A stretch of 61,814 bases of DNA from Natronolimnohabitans innermongolicus JCM 12255 (lineage in GTDB: Archaea; Halobacteriota; Halobacteria; Halobacteriales; Natrialbaceae). The notes beneath the pieces are model-generated. The model did no database searches and was not told the origin of the DNA. It saw only the letters and a program-made list of their open reading frames with translations. Every line of letters begins with the position of its first letter. Positions within the stretch are counted from its first letter, which is position 1. Shown here piece after piece: positions 42,573-51,612 of the stretch. Made by a program: the position numbers and the translations under genes. The DNA lies in assembly GCF_000337215.1 (NCBI RefSeq), contig NZ_AOHZ01000043.1:11377-73190 (forward strand). Direction: 5' to 3'.

Positions 42573-43310
42573 ATGGACCTCACCGAGGCGACGTGGACGG
42601 ACGTCAGGGACTGCGAGACGGACCTGGCGGTCGTTCCCGTCGGGAGCACGGAGCAACACGGCCCGCACGCGCCGCTGGGAACGGACGTGCTGGCGGCCGA
42701 GACGGTCGCGGACGCGGGCCTCGAGCGCGTCGACCGCGAGGTCGTCCGCGCGCCGGCGATTCCGGTCGGCATCGCCGAGGAACACCGCCAGTTCCCGGGC
42801 ACGATGTGGGTTTCCGAAGAGACCTTCCGAAGCTACGTTCGCGAGGCCGTCGAAAGCCTCGCGTACCACGGCTTCGACCGAGTCGTCATCGTCAACGGCC
42901 ACGGCGGGAACGTCGACGCTCTGCGAGAAGTCGGCGCGAGCGTGACCCGAAGCGGCGAGACGTACGCCGTCCCGTTCACGTGGTTCGAAGCCGTCGGCGA
43001 GCACACCGCAGAGATGGGCCACGGCGGCCCCCTCGAGACGGCGCTGCTCCGTCACTGCGAACCCGAACTGATCCGCGAAGATCGGATCGAGGAGGCTCGA
43101 GAGGGCCGCGCCGAAGGCTGGGGTGACTGGCTGAGCTATACGAACCTGGCCTACGACGCGGCGGAGTTTACGGAAAACGGAGTCGTCGGCGATCCCGCGG
43201 CGGGCGACGAACGGCGGGGCGAAGAACTGCTCGAACTCGCGGCGGACGCGCTGGCACGGCTGCTCGAGGCCGTCGCCGAGCGAGACGTCTCGCGGCCCGC
43301 GGATCGGTAG
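42573..43310 (+). CDS. creatininase-family amidohydrolase (possible ArfB)
   Basis: 245 residues. Metal-binding motifs are VVPVGSTEQHGPHAPLGTDVL (E, H, D), IVNGHGGNVD and EMGHGGPLETAL. Creatininase-fold enzymes cut C-N bonds with two divalent metals. In archaea the family includes ArfB, the deformylase acting after archaeal GTP cyclohydrolase III in riboflavin/F420 synthesis, as well as MftE-like peptidases. Which applies cannot be told from sequence alone. Divergent from PAP2 with overlapping promoter space. Confidence 0.87.
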   Translation: MDLTEATWTDVRDCETDLAVVPVGSTEQHGPHAPLGTDVLAAETVADAGLERVDREVVRAPAIPVGIAEEHRQFPGTMWVSEETFRSYVREAVESLAYHGFDRVVIVNGHGGNVDALREVGASVTRSGETYAVPFTWFEAVGEHTAEMGHGGPLETALLRHCEPELIREDRIEEAREGRAEGWGDWLSYTNLAYDAAEFTENGVVGDPAAGDERRGEELLELAADALARLLEAVAERDVSRPADR

Positions 43311-43367
43311 GGAGGCGAGACGAGAACGTGAGCGGGCGCGATCTCCGAGCGGTGGGCGGAGCCGCGA

Positions 43368-43874
43368 TTACTCGTCGTCTTCGGCGTCTTCGGCGTCGTC
43401 GTCCGCGTCGGCCTCAGCGTCGCCGTCCGCATCTGCAGTTTCCGCTGCCTCTTCCTCGTCGTCTCCATCTTCGTCTTCGGCGGGGCCGGCGCTCTCGAGC
43501 GTTCCGCGGAGTCCCGGAATCGTCGAGGTGAGGTCGCCGACCTGCTCGCCGGCCTCGGCGATGTCCGCGATCGCATCCTCGAGGTCGGCGATTTCGTCCT
43601 CGAGGTCCTCGGCATCCTCGAAGGCGTCGGCGCGCTGGCCCATCGTGTACCACTTCTTGGCGTCGCGGAGGTGGTCCTCTGCGTCGCCGGCGTCGAGTGC
43701 GGTTTTGAGGCCGTTGAGCACGCCGAGAACGTTGTCGGCGTCGGTCTCCCAGATCTCGTTGGCGTCGGGCAGGGCCGCCCATCCGTCCTCGAGGGAGGAC
43801 TCGACGTCCGCGCGCATCTCGGAGGCCGCTTCGCCGAACAGTTCGTCGTCGTCGCCGAAGGTCGCTTGACTCAT
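43368..43874 (-). CDS. haloarchaeal acidic helical protein (DUF5790-like)
   Basis: 168 residues. N-terminal MSQATFGDDDELFGEAASEMRADVESSLEDGWAALP is characteristic of a haloarchaeal family (DUF5790 by memory). Residues ~75-120 are a predicted long helix (coiled coil likely). The last ~45 residues are almost only Asp, Glu and Ala. No enzymatic motif. ATG 43874 chosen because the extension upstream is not conserved in character. Confidence 0.78.
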   Translation of the reverse strand: MSQATFGDDDELFGEAASEMRADVESSLEDGWAALPDANEIWETDADNVLGVLNGLKTALDAGDAEDHLRDAKKWYTMGQRADAFEDAEDLEDEIADLEDAIADIAEAGEQVGDLTSTIPGLRGTLESAGPAEDEDGDDEEEAAETADADGDAEADADDDAEDAEDDE

Positions 43875-44033
43875 GTCACTCTCTTCACCGGGACTGGGTT
43901 TAAAAGGTAGCCCGAAAGTGAAAGTGAAAACAGGCGCTGGAACGGCCAGATCACCCGAATAAGCCGGGATGTCGACCGACCGAGCGCCGCGTTCCGCGTG
44001 TGCACGGTCCACAGCCCGCACTAGGCGTCGACG

Positions 44034-44798
44034 CTACCGTCGACTGAGTGCGGCCGTTGTTCCGAGAAGTCCCGCGATCGCGAGGATCGGTCCGAAGCCG
44101 GGGATGCCGTCGTCAGCGTCGTCGTCACCGCCCGTATCGTCGCTCGTCGGCGTTCCGTCCGTGCCGGACTCGACGAACAGTTCGTCGGCGGGTTCGTCGG
44201 CGAGGTCCCAGGTCGCGACGGTACCGTCCGCAGTGTCGGCGTTCGAATCGGTGATCGTTCCCGGCATCTCGGCCGTTACCGTATACTCGCTGTAGGCTGC
44301 CATCGCAGGGACATCGTCCCGTTCGCCGGCGCCCGTCTGGAACTGTTCGTCGAAGCCGATCAGTTCGAGCGTGACGGCGTCGTCGGTCGCGTCGACGGTC
44401 ATATCCTCGGTCTCGCTCGCATCGATTTCGTCGAAGACGAACGTCATGACGTACGCGTCCTCACGCTCGTCCTCTCGTGCCGTCTCGTAGCCGTCGATAC
44501 CGTTGTCGTCTTCGACGGTCATCTCGGCCGTCATTTCCGCGAGACTGTCGTATTCGCCGAACTCACCGACCATGCCCATTCCGTCTGCCATCTCGGGAGG
44601 CAGTTCCTGTTCGATCTCGAACGTCGCGATCTCGCCGTCTTCGGTCACCGTTACCGTGGCGTCAGCCGTGAGCTCGTGTTCCTGTGCCGTCGCTTCGGTC
44701 GGAGACTGGGCCGCCACGGGTGCGACGGCCGCTCCGAGGAGTACTGACGCGACGATCAGGCAAGCGACCGATGCAGTTCGTATCGATGTCCATCTCAT
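44034..44798 (-). CDS. secreted PGF-CTERM surface protein
   Basis: 254 residues. Sec-type signal peptide (TASVACLIVASVLLGAAVAPVAAQ, cleavage after ~31), then an acidic beta-rich ectodomain, a Thr/Asp-rich linker, and C-terminal IPGFGPILAIAGLLGTTAALSRR, the PGF-CTERM signal for archaeosortase processing. Promoter region is AT-rich (44815-44835). Ligand or role unknown. Confidence 0.85.
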   Translation of the reverse strand: MRWTSIRTASVACLIVASVLLGAAVAPVAAQSPTEATAQEHELTADATVTVTEDGEIATFEIEQELPPEMADGMGMVGEFGEYDSLAEMTAEMTVEDDNGIDGYETAREDEREDAYVMTFVFDEIDASETEDMTVDATDDAVTLELIGFDEQFQTGAGERDDVPAMAAYSEYTVTAEMPGTITDSNADTADGTVATWDLADEPADELFVESGTDGTPTSDDTGGDDDADDGIPGFGPILAIAGLLGTTAALSRR

Positions 44799-44927
44799 GT
44801 CTCAGTAGTGGAAACTATGGTTATTTAATACTTTATAGAACTCGTTGGACGGATGAATCGAACACGGATGGACACCACCGCCACCGTTCGGTGTCGTCGA
44901 CGGGACGAATTCGACTTCCGACGGCGG

Positions 44928-45326
44928 TTAGGCTTCCGGATTCCGCTTGCGGATCGATTCGACGCGCATCAGTGGATAGCCGTCCTCCATCGCCATTCGC
45001 GTCACGACCTCGGCCCCCTCGTAGTCGACGACGATTTCAACCTCGAGGAACCGGCCCGTCAACTCGGTGTAGTCGGCCGCCGAGTCGGCGAGTTCGGCCT
45101 CGAGTTCGTCGGTGCGCACGTCGACGGTGACGTCGGAGCAGTGGGGCTGGTTTTCGATCGACGCTTCCATCGCTCGCTCGAGGCTCGCGGCGCTGTCGGG
45201 GGAGACCGGCGTACCGGCGAACTGGTGGTAGAGCGTGCCGAACTTGATGCCGGCCTCGAAGCAGGCTTCCTCGGCGATCGTCGGCTCCGCGTCGGTATCG
45301 GGGTCGCGTTCGCTGTCGGTCGACAT
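44928..45326 (-). CDS. mptD: archaeal dihydroneopterin aldolase
   Basis: 132 residues. EEACFEAGIKFGTLYHQFAGTPVS, SLERAMEASIENQPHCSDVTVDV, YTELTGRFLEVEIVVDYEGAEVVTRMAMEDGYPLMRVESI match the archaeal MptD-type aldolase, unrelated to bacterial FolB. It cleaves 7,8-dihydroneopterin to 6-hydroxymethyl-dihydropterin, a precursor of pterin coenzymes (folate in haloarchaea). The N-terminal ~14 residues are an acidic leader. Confidence 0.87.
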   Translation of the reverse strand: MSTDSERDPDTDAEPTIAEEACFEAGIKFGTLYHQFAGTPVSPDSAASLERAMEASIENQPHCSDVTVDVRTDELEAELADSAADYTELTGRFLEVEIVVDYEGAEVVTRMAMEDGYPLMRVESIRKRNPEA

Positions 45327-45457
45327 ACCAGATTCCTCGCGTGCGTCGGGGAAGGGGGTTCCGGTCGCACATTCGGAGACAGTCGCGACGCTCGAGTCGC
45401 ATCGCGGCGATGCGGAATCGCATGGTACTTATCGGCGCTTTCCCTTCCACCGAACGA

Positions 45458-46204
45458 ATGGCACAGTCAGTCCTGCTCACGGGGGCTGCGGGGCGGGTCG
45501 GAGACGCTATCCTCGGCGGCCTCGCAGCGGAGTACGAGTGGCGATTTCTTGACCGAGACCCGCCGACGGAGGACTACCCGGGGGAGTTCGTCGTCGCGGA
45601 CATTACCGAGGAGGAGGCCGTCCGCGAGGCGATGGAGGGGATCGACGTCGTGCTCCACCTCGCGGGCGACCCCCGAAAGACCGCGCCCTGGGACAGCGTC
45701 CTGACGAACAACATCGACGGCACCCAGACGGTCTACGAGGCCGCCGTCGACGCCGGCGTCGAGAAGGTCGCTTTCGCCTCCTCGAACCACGCCGTCGGCG
45801 CCTTCGAGACCGACGAACGAACGCCCGAGATGTACCGCGCCGACGACGACTACCTGCTCGACGGCACGGAACTACCCCGGCCGGGCAACCTCTACGGCGT
45901 CTCGAAAGTCACGGGCGAGGCCCTCGGCCGCTACTACCACGACGAGTACGGCATCTCCGTCGTCAACGTTCGCATCGGCAACCTCACCGAGGGCCACCCG
46001 CCGATCGACTACGAGCGCGGACAGGCGATGTGGCTCTCCTACCGCGACTGTGCACACCTCTTCGAGCGCTGTATCGAGGCCGACTACGGGTACGAGATCG
46101 TCTACGGTATCTCCGACAACGACCGCAAGTACTACTCGATCGAGCGCGCGAAGGAAGCGCTCGGCTACGATCCGCAGGACAACTCCGCGAAACACGACGA
46201 CTGA
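45458..46204 (+). CDS. azf: NAD+-dependent glucose-6-phosphate dehydrogenase (Azf-type SDR)
   Basis: 248 residues, extended SDR fold. The glycine-rich motif is LLTGAAGRVGDAIL and the active-site Tyr/Lys are in NLYGVSKVTGEAL. HLAGDPRKTAPWDSVLTNNIDG, FASSNHAVGAFETDERTPEMYR, ERGQAMWLSYRDCAHLFERCIEADY and EIVYGISDNDRKYYSI closely follow, from memory, the Haloferax volcanii Azf enzyme. Azf opens an oxidative pentose phosphate branch in haloarchaea, using NAD+. Slightly shorter than the Haloferax protein at the C-terminus. Confidence 0.9.
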   Translation: MAQSVLLTGAAGRVGDAILGGLAAEYEWRFLDRDPPTEDYPGEFVVADITEEEAVREAMEGIDVVLHLAGDPRKTAPWDSVLTNNIDGTQTVYEAAVDAGVEKVAFASSNHAVGAFETDERTPEMYRADDDYLLDGTELPRPGNLYGVSKVTGEALGRYYHDEYGISVVNVRIGNLTEGHPPIDYERGQAMWLSYRDCAHLFERCIEADYGYEIVYGISDNDRKYYSIERAKEALGYDPQDNSAKHDD

Positions 46205-46310
46205 CCGCACGAACTCGCGGCTGACCGGTTTTCGTCGTCGAGAACGGTCCGAAACCCCTGGTTGTGGGCCCGGAACTTTTGTGAGCGTCCGAAGAGATGT
46301 CCGTCAGCGT

Positions 46311-47282
46311 ATGGAGTATACGACTCTCGGTTCGACGGGGATGACCGTCAGCCGTCTCTGTCTGGGCGGAATGAGCTTCGGGAGCGAGCGCGAGTGGATG
46401 CTAGATCGCGACGAGAGCGTCGAACTGATCGAACGGGCGATCGACCTCGGGATCAACTTCTTCGATACGGCAAACGTCTACTCGACGGGCGAGTCCGAAG
46501 AGATCCTCGGCGACGCCCTCGAGGGCTACGACCGCGACGCCCAGGTCATCGCGACGAAAGTGTACGCCGAGATGGATCCGACGAATCCGAACTCGAGTGG
46601 GCTCTCGCGGAAGACGATCGAACAGGAACTCGCGGCGAGTCTGGACCGTCTCGGGGTCGACACGATTGATCTCTACCAGACGCACCGCTGGGATTACGAC
46701 ACGCCGATCGAAGAGACCCTTCGCGCGCTCGACGACGCAGTTCGACGCGGAACCGTACGGTACGTCGGTACTTCCTCGATGTGGGCCCACCAGTTCGCCG
46801 AGGCCCTGCAGACGAGCGACGAGGGTGGTCTCGAGCGGTTCGCGACGATGCAAAACCACTACAACCTCTTCTATCGGGAAGAGGAACGAGAGATGTTGCC
46901 CCTCTGTGCGAAAGAGGATATCGGCGTCATCCCGTGGTCACCGCTGGCCCGCGGTGTGGGCACCCGACCCCACGACGAACTCGAGGCGACCATGCGGGGT
47001 CGAACCGACCAGTATCTCGAACAGATCCCCTACCTGCAGGGCGGCGGCGAGGAGATCAACGAACGCATTCAGGAACTGGCCGCGGAGAAGGGCGTGACGA
47101 TGGCGCAAATCTCGCTCGCCTGGCTCCTGCACAAAGACTGGGTCGACGCGCCAATCGTGGGAACGACCAGCGTCGAACACCTGGAAGAGGCCGTCGAGGC
47201 CCTCGAGATCGATCTTGCGGCGTCCGATATCGCCTACCTCGAGGAGCCCTACGAGCCCCTGCCGATCGCCGGCCACGAGTGA
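46311..47282 (+). CDS. aldo/keto reductase (long-chain, PdxI/YajO-like)
   Basis: 323 residues. AKR tetrad: D and Y in FFDTANVYSTGESE, K in IATKVYAEMD, H in YQTHRWDYDTP. NADP-binding end IVGTTSVEHLEEAVEAL. The segments RRGTVRYVGTSSMWAHQF and EEREMLPLCAKEDIGVIPWSPLARG fit the AKR12/YajO-type group. Substrate unknown. It follows azf by ~105 bp on the same strand. Confidence 0.92.
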   Translation: MEYTTLGSTGMTVSRLCLGGMSFGSEREWMLDRDESVELIERAIDLGINFFDTANVYSTGESEEILGDALEGYDRDAQVIATKVYAEMDPTNPNSSGLSRKTIEQELAASLDRLGVDTIDLYQTHRWDYDTPIEETLRALDDAVRRGTVRYVGTSSMWAHQFAEALQTSDEGGLERFATMQNHYNLFYREEEREMLPLCAKEDIGVIPWSPLARGVGTRPHDELEATMRGRTDQYLEQIPYLQGGGEEINERIQELAAEKGVTMAQISLAWLLHKDWVDAPIVGTTSVEHLEEAVEALEIDLAASDIAYLEEPYEPLPIAGHE

Positions 47283-47317
47283 GACGGCATCGGGCGACCG
47301 AGTCTCCGTCGCTCCCG

Positions 47318-47932
47318 TCAGAACAGATCCTCGACGTCCGACTCCCTCGCCGCTCGTCGCTCGACGTGGCCGGTCAGCCGTCGATAGACGATCCCGCGGT
47401 GCTCGTCCTCGCGAACGAAATCGAACAGCAGCGAGATGAATCGGCTGTCGTCCGCGCCCGTTTCGAGGTCGTCTCGCGCGTACGCTGCGGCCTGTTCGAC
47501 CGGCTCCGCGTCGTATCCGAGTTCGTCGGCGAGAACGACGGCCGCGCTCATCGTCGGCTCGAGTCCGAGCGACGCGAGAGTCGGCACGTCGCCCTCGTGG
47601 CGCAGCCGTGTCGGGGATCGGCGCTCGATCACCTCGGGATCGGACGCGAGCGCGACGAGGAACGATCGAACCGGCTCGAGGCGAAGCCCGCGGTAATCGG
47701 CGGGAAGCGCCTCGAGATAGTCCAGTCCGCTCTCGGCCAGTCCGACGGCGCCCGCCCAGTTTCGCTCGCGGGCGTGGAAGACGGCGGCTGTGAACTGAAT
47801 CAATCCGTGGAGCAGCCGCTCGTCGTCCGTCTCCGCCTCGAGGTCGAGCCAGCGGTCCTCCCAGGCGTCGTGGGCGGCGTGATAGTAGCCGGCGTTGTAG
47901 ATCGCGGCTCCGGCGCGGAGCTGATCGCGCAT
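47318..47932 (-). CDS. DUF309 family protein
   Basis: 204 residues. The family hallmark is near the start: IYNAGYYHAAHDAWEDRWLD (H..HE-type metal-like helix), then LHGLIQFTAAVFHARERNWAGAVGLAESGLDYLEALP. All helical. DUF309 proteins are widespread and uncharacterised. The C-terminal ~80 residues (DDSRFISLLFDFVREDEHRGIVYRRLTGHVERR) are a haloarchaeal addition. Convergent with the aldo/keto reductase. ATG 47932. Confidence 0.85.
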   Translation of the reverse strand: MRDQLRAGAAIYNAGYYHAAHDAWEDRWLDLEAETDDERLLHGLIQFTAAVFHARERNWAGAVGLAESGLDYLEALPADYRGLRLEPVRSFLVALASDPEVIERRSPTRLRHEGDVPTLASLGLEPTMSAAVVLADELGYDAEPVEQAAAYARDDLETGADDSRFISLLFDFVREDEHRGIVYRRLTGHVERRAARESDVEDLF

Positions 47933-48302
47933 AGCTTTCGTACGGACTCGAGGCTCGAGAGAGTGTCGAAGCCGTCGCGAAAACCGATCGCCGGACACGT
48001 ACCGCCTCCGGCGGGGCGGGCAGACAACTGTGGACAGGGTATCCGATCGCCGTGCCGCACCCGGCCAGCGATCGGCGTGTGGGACGAGCAGCGAGTCCCC
48101 CGACCGGTTACTGTGCCGCCACCGGTCACGGCGGTACTCGACGAAACGACAGTGCAGTACATTATTATGCGGCGGCTTCACCGTAGTTGGATGTCGTTAC
48201 CGCCAATAACAACCGATTAACCACCGGATAGGACGGTTTCGAGTGCGCTATCTCGCCGCTGCAGAGCCGTTCCGGAAGCCGCCCGTCGATCGCCCGCTGG
48301 CG
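47933..48302. other. intergenic region without a gene
   Basis: 370 bases upstream of DUF309 (minus) and downstream of the aminopeptidase (minus). AT-rich patches around 48155-48230 could hold promoter elements. No ORF or RNA gene recognised. Confidence 0.5.
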
Positions 48303-49400
48303 TTACTCCTCGAACCCGTCCTCCCACCGGAACGTCCCGTTGCGCTGGACGACGTCGCCGTCGATCTCGAGGCGCGAGTCCTCGCTGACGTCGGTGATGA
48401 GATCGACGTGGACCGCGGAGTCGTTGCCGGACGCCCCCTCGGGAAGGTTCGCGTCGTAGGCCCGGCCGAGCGCGAGGTGGACCGTCTCGCCCATCTTTTC
48501 GTCGAACAGAATGTTGTCCGTGTAGCGGTCGATGCCGCGGTTCATCCCGATTCCGAGCTCACCGAGTCGACGGGCACCCTCGTCCGTCTCGAGGATCTCG
48601 CCGACGACGGACTCGCCCTGCTCGGCGTCGTACTCGACGACCTCGCCGTCGTCGAACTCGAGTCGGACGTTCCGGACGGCCTCGCCGTGGAGCGTCATCG
48701 GAACGTCAAACGCGACCGTCCCCTCGGTAGCGAAAGGGGCAGTGAAAACCTCTCCGCTGGGGAGGTTGTGCGAGTCGTACGCGACCGAGGCCGCGCTGTT
48801 GACCGCCGTGCGCCCCTCGATTTCCATCGTGAGGTCGGTGTCGCTCGAGACGAGTCGGACCGCCGATCCCTCGTCCAGCAGTTCCTTCAGACGACCCATT
48901 TCGTCGGCCAGCGACTCCCAGTCCCGGAGGATTGCATCGTACGCAAAGTCACGATACGCTTCGTAAGCCATGTTCGCCTGCTGTGCGAGCGATCGGGTCG
49001 GATGAACCGTCGAGACCCACCGGCTGTCGAGACGTGCCTCTCGGATTTCGCCGTTGGCGCTGCTGTACGCCTGGCGCGTCTCGCCGTCGACGTCGGCCGT
49101 CGCGCTCGTATTGCGTCCGCCGCCGAGCGAGAGATAGACGTCCGCGTTTTCGTAGAGCGCAAGTTCGTGTGCGGGGTCGTCCTCGAAGTCGCCGTCGTGG
49201 GCCCGGAGGTAGGCTCGAGTGAGCTCGCCCGAACTGTACGTTGCGAGCAGGTTCGCCCCCCGCTCACCGAGTTTTTCGGCGACTGCAACGGCGAGTTCGT
49301 GGGCGTCGGGCCCGACCGAGACCACGACGTCGTCGCCGGCTTCGACGCGAGCGCTCCAGTCGACCAGTACCGCGGCGTGTTCGCGGACGCGTTCGTCCAT
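48303..49400 (-). CDS. M29-family aminopeptidase
   Basis: 365 residues from ATG 49400 (the frame extends 12 codons upstream). Motifs of thermophilic aminopeptidases (AmpS/PepS/AmpT) are visible: LPSGEVFTAP (metal Glu), GEILETDEGARRLGELGIGMNRGI (second Glu), MGETVHLALGRAY (His) and HVDLI (His, Asp). It removes N-terminal residues from peptides using two metal ions. Its downstream neighbour is the DUF309 gene. Confidence 0.9.
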   Translation of the reverse strand: MDERVREHAAVLVDWSARVEAGDDVVVSVGPDAHELAVAVAEKLGERGANLLATYSSGELTRAYLRAHDGDFEDDPAHELALYENADVYLSLGGGRNTSATADVDGETRQAYSSANGEIREARLDSRWVSTVHPTRSLAQQANMAYEAYRDFAYDAILRDWESLADEMGRLKELLDEGSAVRLVSSDTDLTMEIEGRTAVNSAASVAYDSHNLPSGEVFTAPFATEGTVAFDVPMTLHGEAVRNVRLEFDDGEVVEYDAEQGESVVGEILETDEGARRLGELGIGMNRGIDRYTDNILFDEKMGETVHLALGRAYDANLPEGASGNDSAVHVDLITDVSEDSRLEIDGDVVQRNGTFRWEDGFEE

Positions 49401-49565
49401 ACCGACTCCTCTCGAGCGGGCCACTATAGTAGCCACCGAACGTCGCTGCAGTCTCGATCGCGAAACGGCGTTGCGATCGACGTCTCACTCGGTTCGTGAC
49501 GGCGAAAAACGTTCTCCGTTCGACGCGGGGACTCGGAACTGGGATTCGAGGACTCGAGGCCGCTC

Positions 49566-49647
49566 ATACGGGTTACTGTCCGTCAGTTCCGGCGCAACCG
49601 CCGCCCGGGTCGCGGTTGCGCCGGGAAATTGGTACAGCAATCCGTAT
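49566..49647 (-). repeat. 82-bp palindromic repeat element, copy 2
   Basis: Arms CCGGCGCAACCGC/GCGGTTGCGCCGG flank CGCCCGGGTC, the reverse complement of the copy 1 loop. The ends are inverted repeats, ATACGGGTTACTGT and, read inward from the other end, ATACGGATTGCTGT (12 of 14 identical). On the minus strand its first base is the A of the TGA stop of the YhhQ gene, so the element abuts that gene exactly and could act as its terminator. Confidence 0.75.
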
Positions 49648-50435
49648 CAGGCGGTCGTCGACTCGTCCGCCGGCGTTCCCTCTCGGGAGCGGACGATCGA
49701 GACGATCGCGTAGACGAACGGCGTATCGAGGACGGCGATGGCGAGTTTCAGCAGGTACTGACCGACCATCAACGCGAGCAGTTCGCCGACGCCGAGGACG
49801 GGCCCGACGCCGAGGGCTGCTGGCGCGAGCGCGAACGCGATTCCAACGAAGATGACGGTATCGATCGCCTGACTGCTGGCCGTCGAGGCGATGTTTCGCA
49901 GCCAGAGCCGATCCCGTCCGGTGTACGCTCGAATGCGGTGGAAGACGATCACGTCCCAGTTCTGGCTGACCAGGTACGCGAACAGACTTCCGAGCACGAT
50001 ATTCGTCGACGCACCGAGAACCGTCTCGAACTGTCCGGCGAGTTCGGGATCCGCCGCGGGCGCCGCGATCGTCGACCAGACCAGCACCAGCACGATGAAA
50101 TTCATCACGAAGCCAACGTTAACAACCACTTGCGCCGCCCGCCGACCGTACAGCTCAGCGTAACAGTCACTGGCGACGAACGTTAGCGCGTACGCCAGGG
50201 CCGCGCCGGGCATGACGAGTTCCGCCCCGGTAATCGGCAACGAGACCGGCAGCGAGAACGCGAGCACCTTCGCGGCCGTCACCTGTGCGGTCACCAGCGC
50301 CGTGACGAAGAGGCCGATCAGCGCCACCTGTGCGACCGTCGGCCCGCGAGGCGAACGCCCTCCCGACCGCGGTTCCGAGCCCGGCCCCGCGCTCGACCGT
50401 GAGGCAGACTCTCGATCCGGCTCCGAGTTGGTCAT
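49647..50435 (-). CDS. queuosine/archaeosine precursor transporter (YhhQ, VUT family)
   Basis: 262 residues. After a 30-residue Ser/Arg-rich leader come six TM helices. Family motifs are VTALVTAQVTAAKVLAFSLP, GAALAYALTFVASDCYAELYGRRAAQ (the FxxxDxYxExYG-type signature), NIVLGSLFAYLVSQNWDVIVFHRIR and RLWLRNIASTASSQAIDTVIFVGIAF. Family members import 7-deazaguanine precursors for modified tRNA; archaea use them for archaeosine. The stop codon overlaps the palindromic repeat by one base. Confidence 0.92.
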   Translation of the reverse strand: MTNSEPDRESASRSSAGPGSEPRSGGRSPRGPTVAQVALIGLFVTALVTAQVTAAKVLAFSLPVSLPITGAELVMPGAALAYALTFVASDCYAELYGRRAAQVVVNVGFVMNFIVLVLVWSTIAAPAADPELAGQFETVLGASTNIVLGSLFAYLVSQNWDVIVFHRIRAYTGRDRLWLRNIASTASSQAIDTVIFVGIAFALAPAALGVGPVLGVGELLALMVGQYLLKLAIAVLDTPFVYAIVSIVRSREGTPADESTTA

Positions 50436-50745
50436 GCGCGAGGACTATCCAACGTGTCCACCTAAACGATTCGAGATAGCCTCGAGACGCCCGATTTCCC
50501 CACTCCGAGCGAGTGCGGTAGTCGACCTGTCAACTGGCAGGGTTTGGAACCGTCGGCTACCGTCCTCGAGGCGTCGTTCTTTAGTAGACGAGTTGTTTCT
50601 AGTCAGATTTGAGAACGGTTTTCTCTTCGGATTTCGTTCCTCGAAAGACGCGTTCTCGAGCGTTTCGATATCCGGAGTATCCGTCTCTCGAGAGGACGAG
50701 TATAACACAACTGTTATCCGTGTCGCGCCATTCTCTCGAATCGCA
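50436..50745. other. intergenic region; cspA promoter
   Basis: 310 bases between divergent genes. AGTATAACA at ~50699-50707 is a plausible TATA element of the cold-shock gene, which would give a ~15-20-base leader. Nothing else recognised. Confidence 0.45.
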
Positions 50746-50940
50746 ATGGCGAAAGGCAACGTTGATTTCTTCAACGACACAGGCGGCTACGGTTTCATCG
50801 AGACGGACGACGCGGACGACGACGTATTCTTCCACATGGAAGACGTTGGCGGCCCGGACCTCGAAGAGGGACAGGAGATCGAATTCGACATCGAACAGGC
50901 CCCCAAGGGCCCCCGCGCCACCAACGTCACCCGCCTGTAA
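50746..50940 (+). CDS. cspA: cold-shock domain protein
   Basis: 64 residues, one CSD. RNP1 is GGYGFIE and RNP2 is DDVFFHMED; the start MAKGNVDFFNDTGGYGFI and the end GPRATNVTRL are typical. It binds single-stranded nucleic acid and can melt RNA structure. Small CspA paralogues are common and highly expressed in haloarchaea. ATG 50746 is chosen over the long upstream frame. Confidence 0.95.
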   Translation: MAKGNVDFFNDTGGYGFIETDDADDDVFFHMEDVGGPDLEEGQEIEFDIEQAPKGPRATNVTRL

Positions 50941-51339
50941 CACGGCCACTCACGTTCGGTAACGCGTTTCACAGTCTACTATCATTCTTCGGATCGCTAC
51001 CTCGATAGGGACACCGCCCACCGTCACACCGACTCGAAACGTCGCTCGTCGTCGACAGTGGGGAGACCCGATAGCGTCTCCTGTCGCGCGATCAGTCACA
51101 CTGGCGTCTACAGCACGGAATCACACCAGTGTGTGCAGACGAGTTCACGACGACTGGCGGTTCGAGACGAATCGAACGGCGAAAACGCCGATATCCGCCC
51201 CCTGTAACCGCCGCTTACCGTCGCTGTAGAAATTGACACTTGTCATTAGCACAGTTAGTCCGTGAAAACGGCCTAGAAACAGTTGATACGAGAACGATAA
51301 CAAATAGTCGAACAGTCGGTGTGTCCATGTGGTTGCAAA
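50941..51339. other. intergenic region with one inverted repeat
   Basis: 399 bases without a gene. CACACTGG (51097-51104) and CCAGTGTG (51126-51133) form an 8-bp inverted repeat with a 21-base spacer. AT-rich sequence near 51225-51310 is the probable promoter of the PadR gene. Confidence 0.45.
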
Positions 51340-51612
51340 ATGGACGATCTGACCGGATTTCAACGCGATCTTCTGTACGTGATCGCCGGCGCCGACCAGC
51401 CGTCGGGACAGGAAGTGAAAGACGAGGTCGAGAAGTACTACAACAGCGAGATCAACCACGGTCGGTTGTATCCCAATCTCGACACGCTCGTCAACAAAGA
51501 GTTAGTCGAGAAAGGCCAACTCGATCGTCGGACGAATTACTACGCCATCAGCGACACTGGCGTGGAGGCGATCGAACAGCGCCGCGAGTGGGAACAACAG
51601 TACATCGACTGA
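51340..51612 (+). CDS. PadR-family winged-helix regulator
   Basis: 90 residues from MDDLTGFQRDLLYVIAGADQPSGQEVKDEVEKYYNSEINHGRLYPNLDTLVNKELVEKGQLDRRTNYYAISDTG. This is the PadR/HTH_PadR fold: recognition helix with GRLYPNLD.L, then the wing DRRTNYYAISD. No C-terminal dimer helix beyond ~15 residues, as in the short haloarchaeal PadR group. An upstream in-frame ATG at 51319 gives a Cys-rich lead not typical of the family. Targets unknown. Confidence 0.9.
   Translation: MDDLTGFQRDLLYVIAGADQPSGQEVKDEVEKYYNSEINHGRLYPNLDTLVNKELVEKGQLDRRTNYYAISDTGVEAIEQRREWEQQYID

Noticed and set aside
51145-51459. Minus-strand hydrophobic ORF over the PadR start
   Set aside because: It overlaps the PadR coding region and promoter, has no family resemblance and no promoter of its own.
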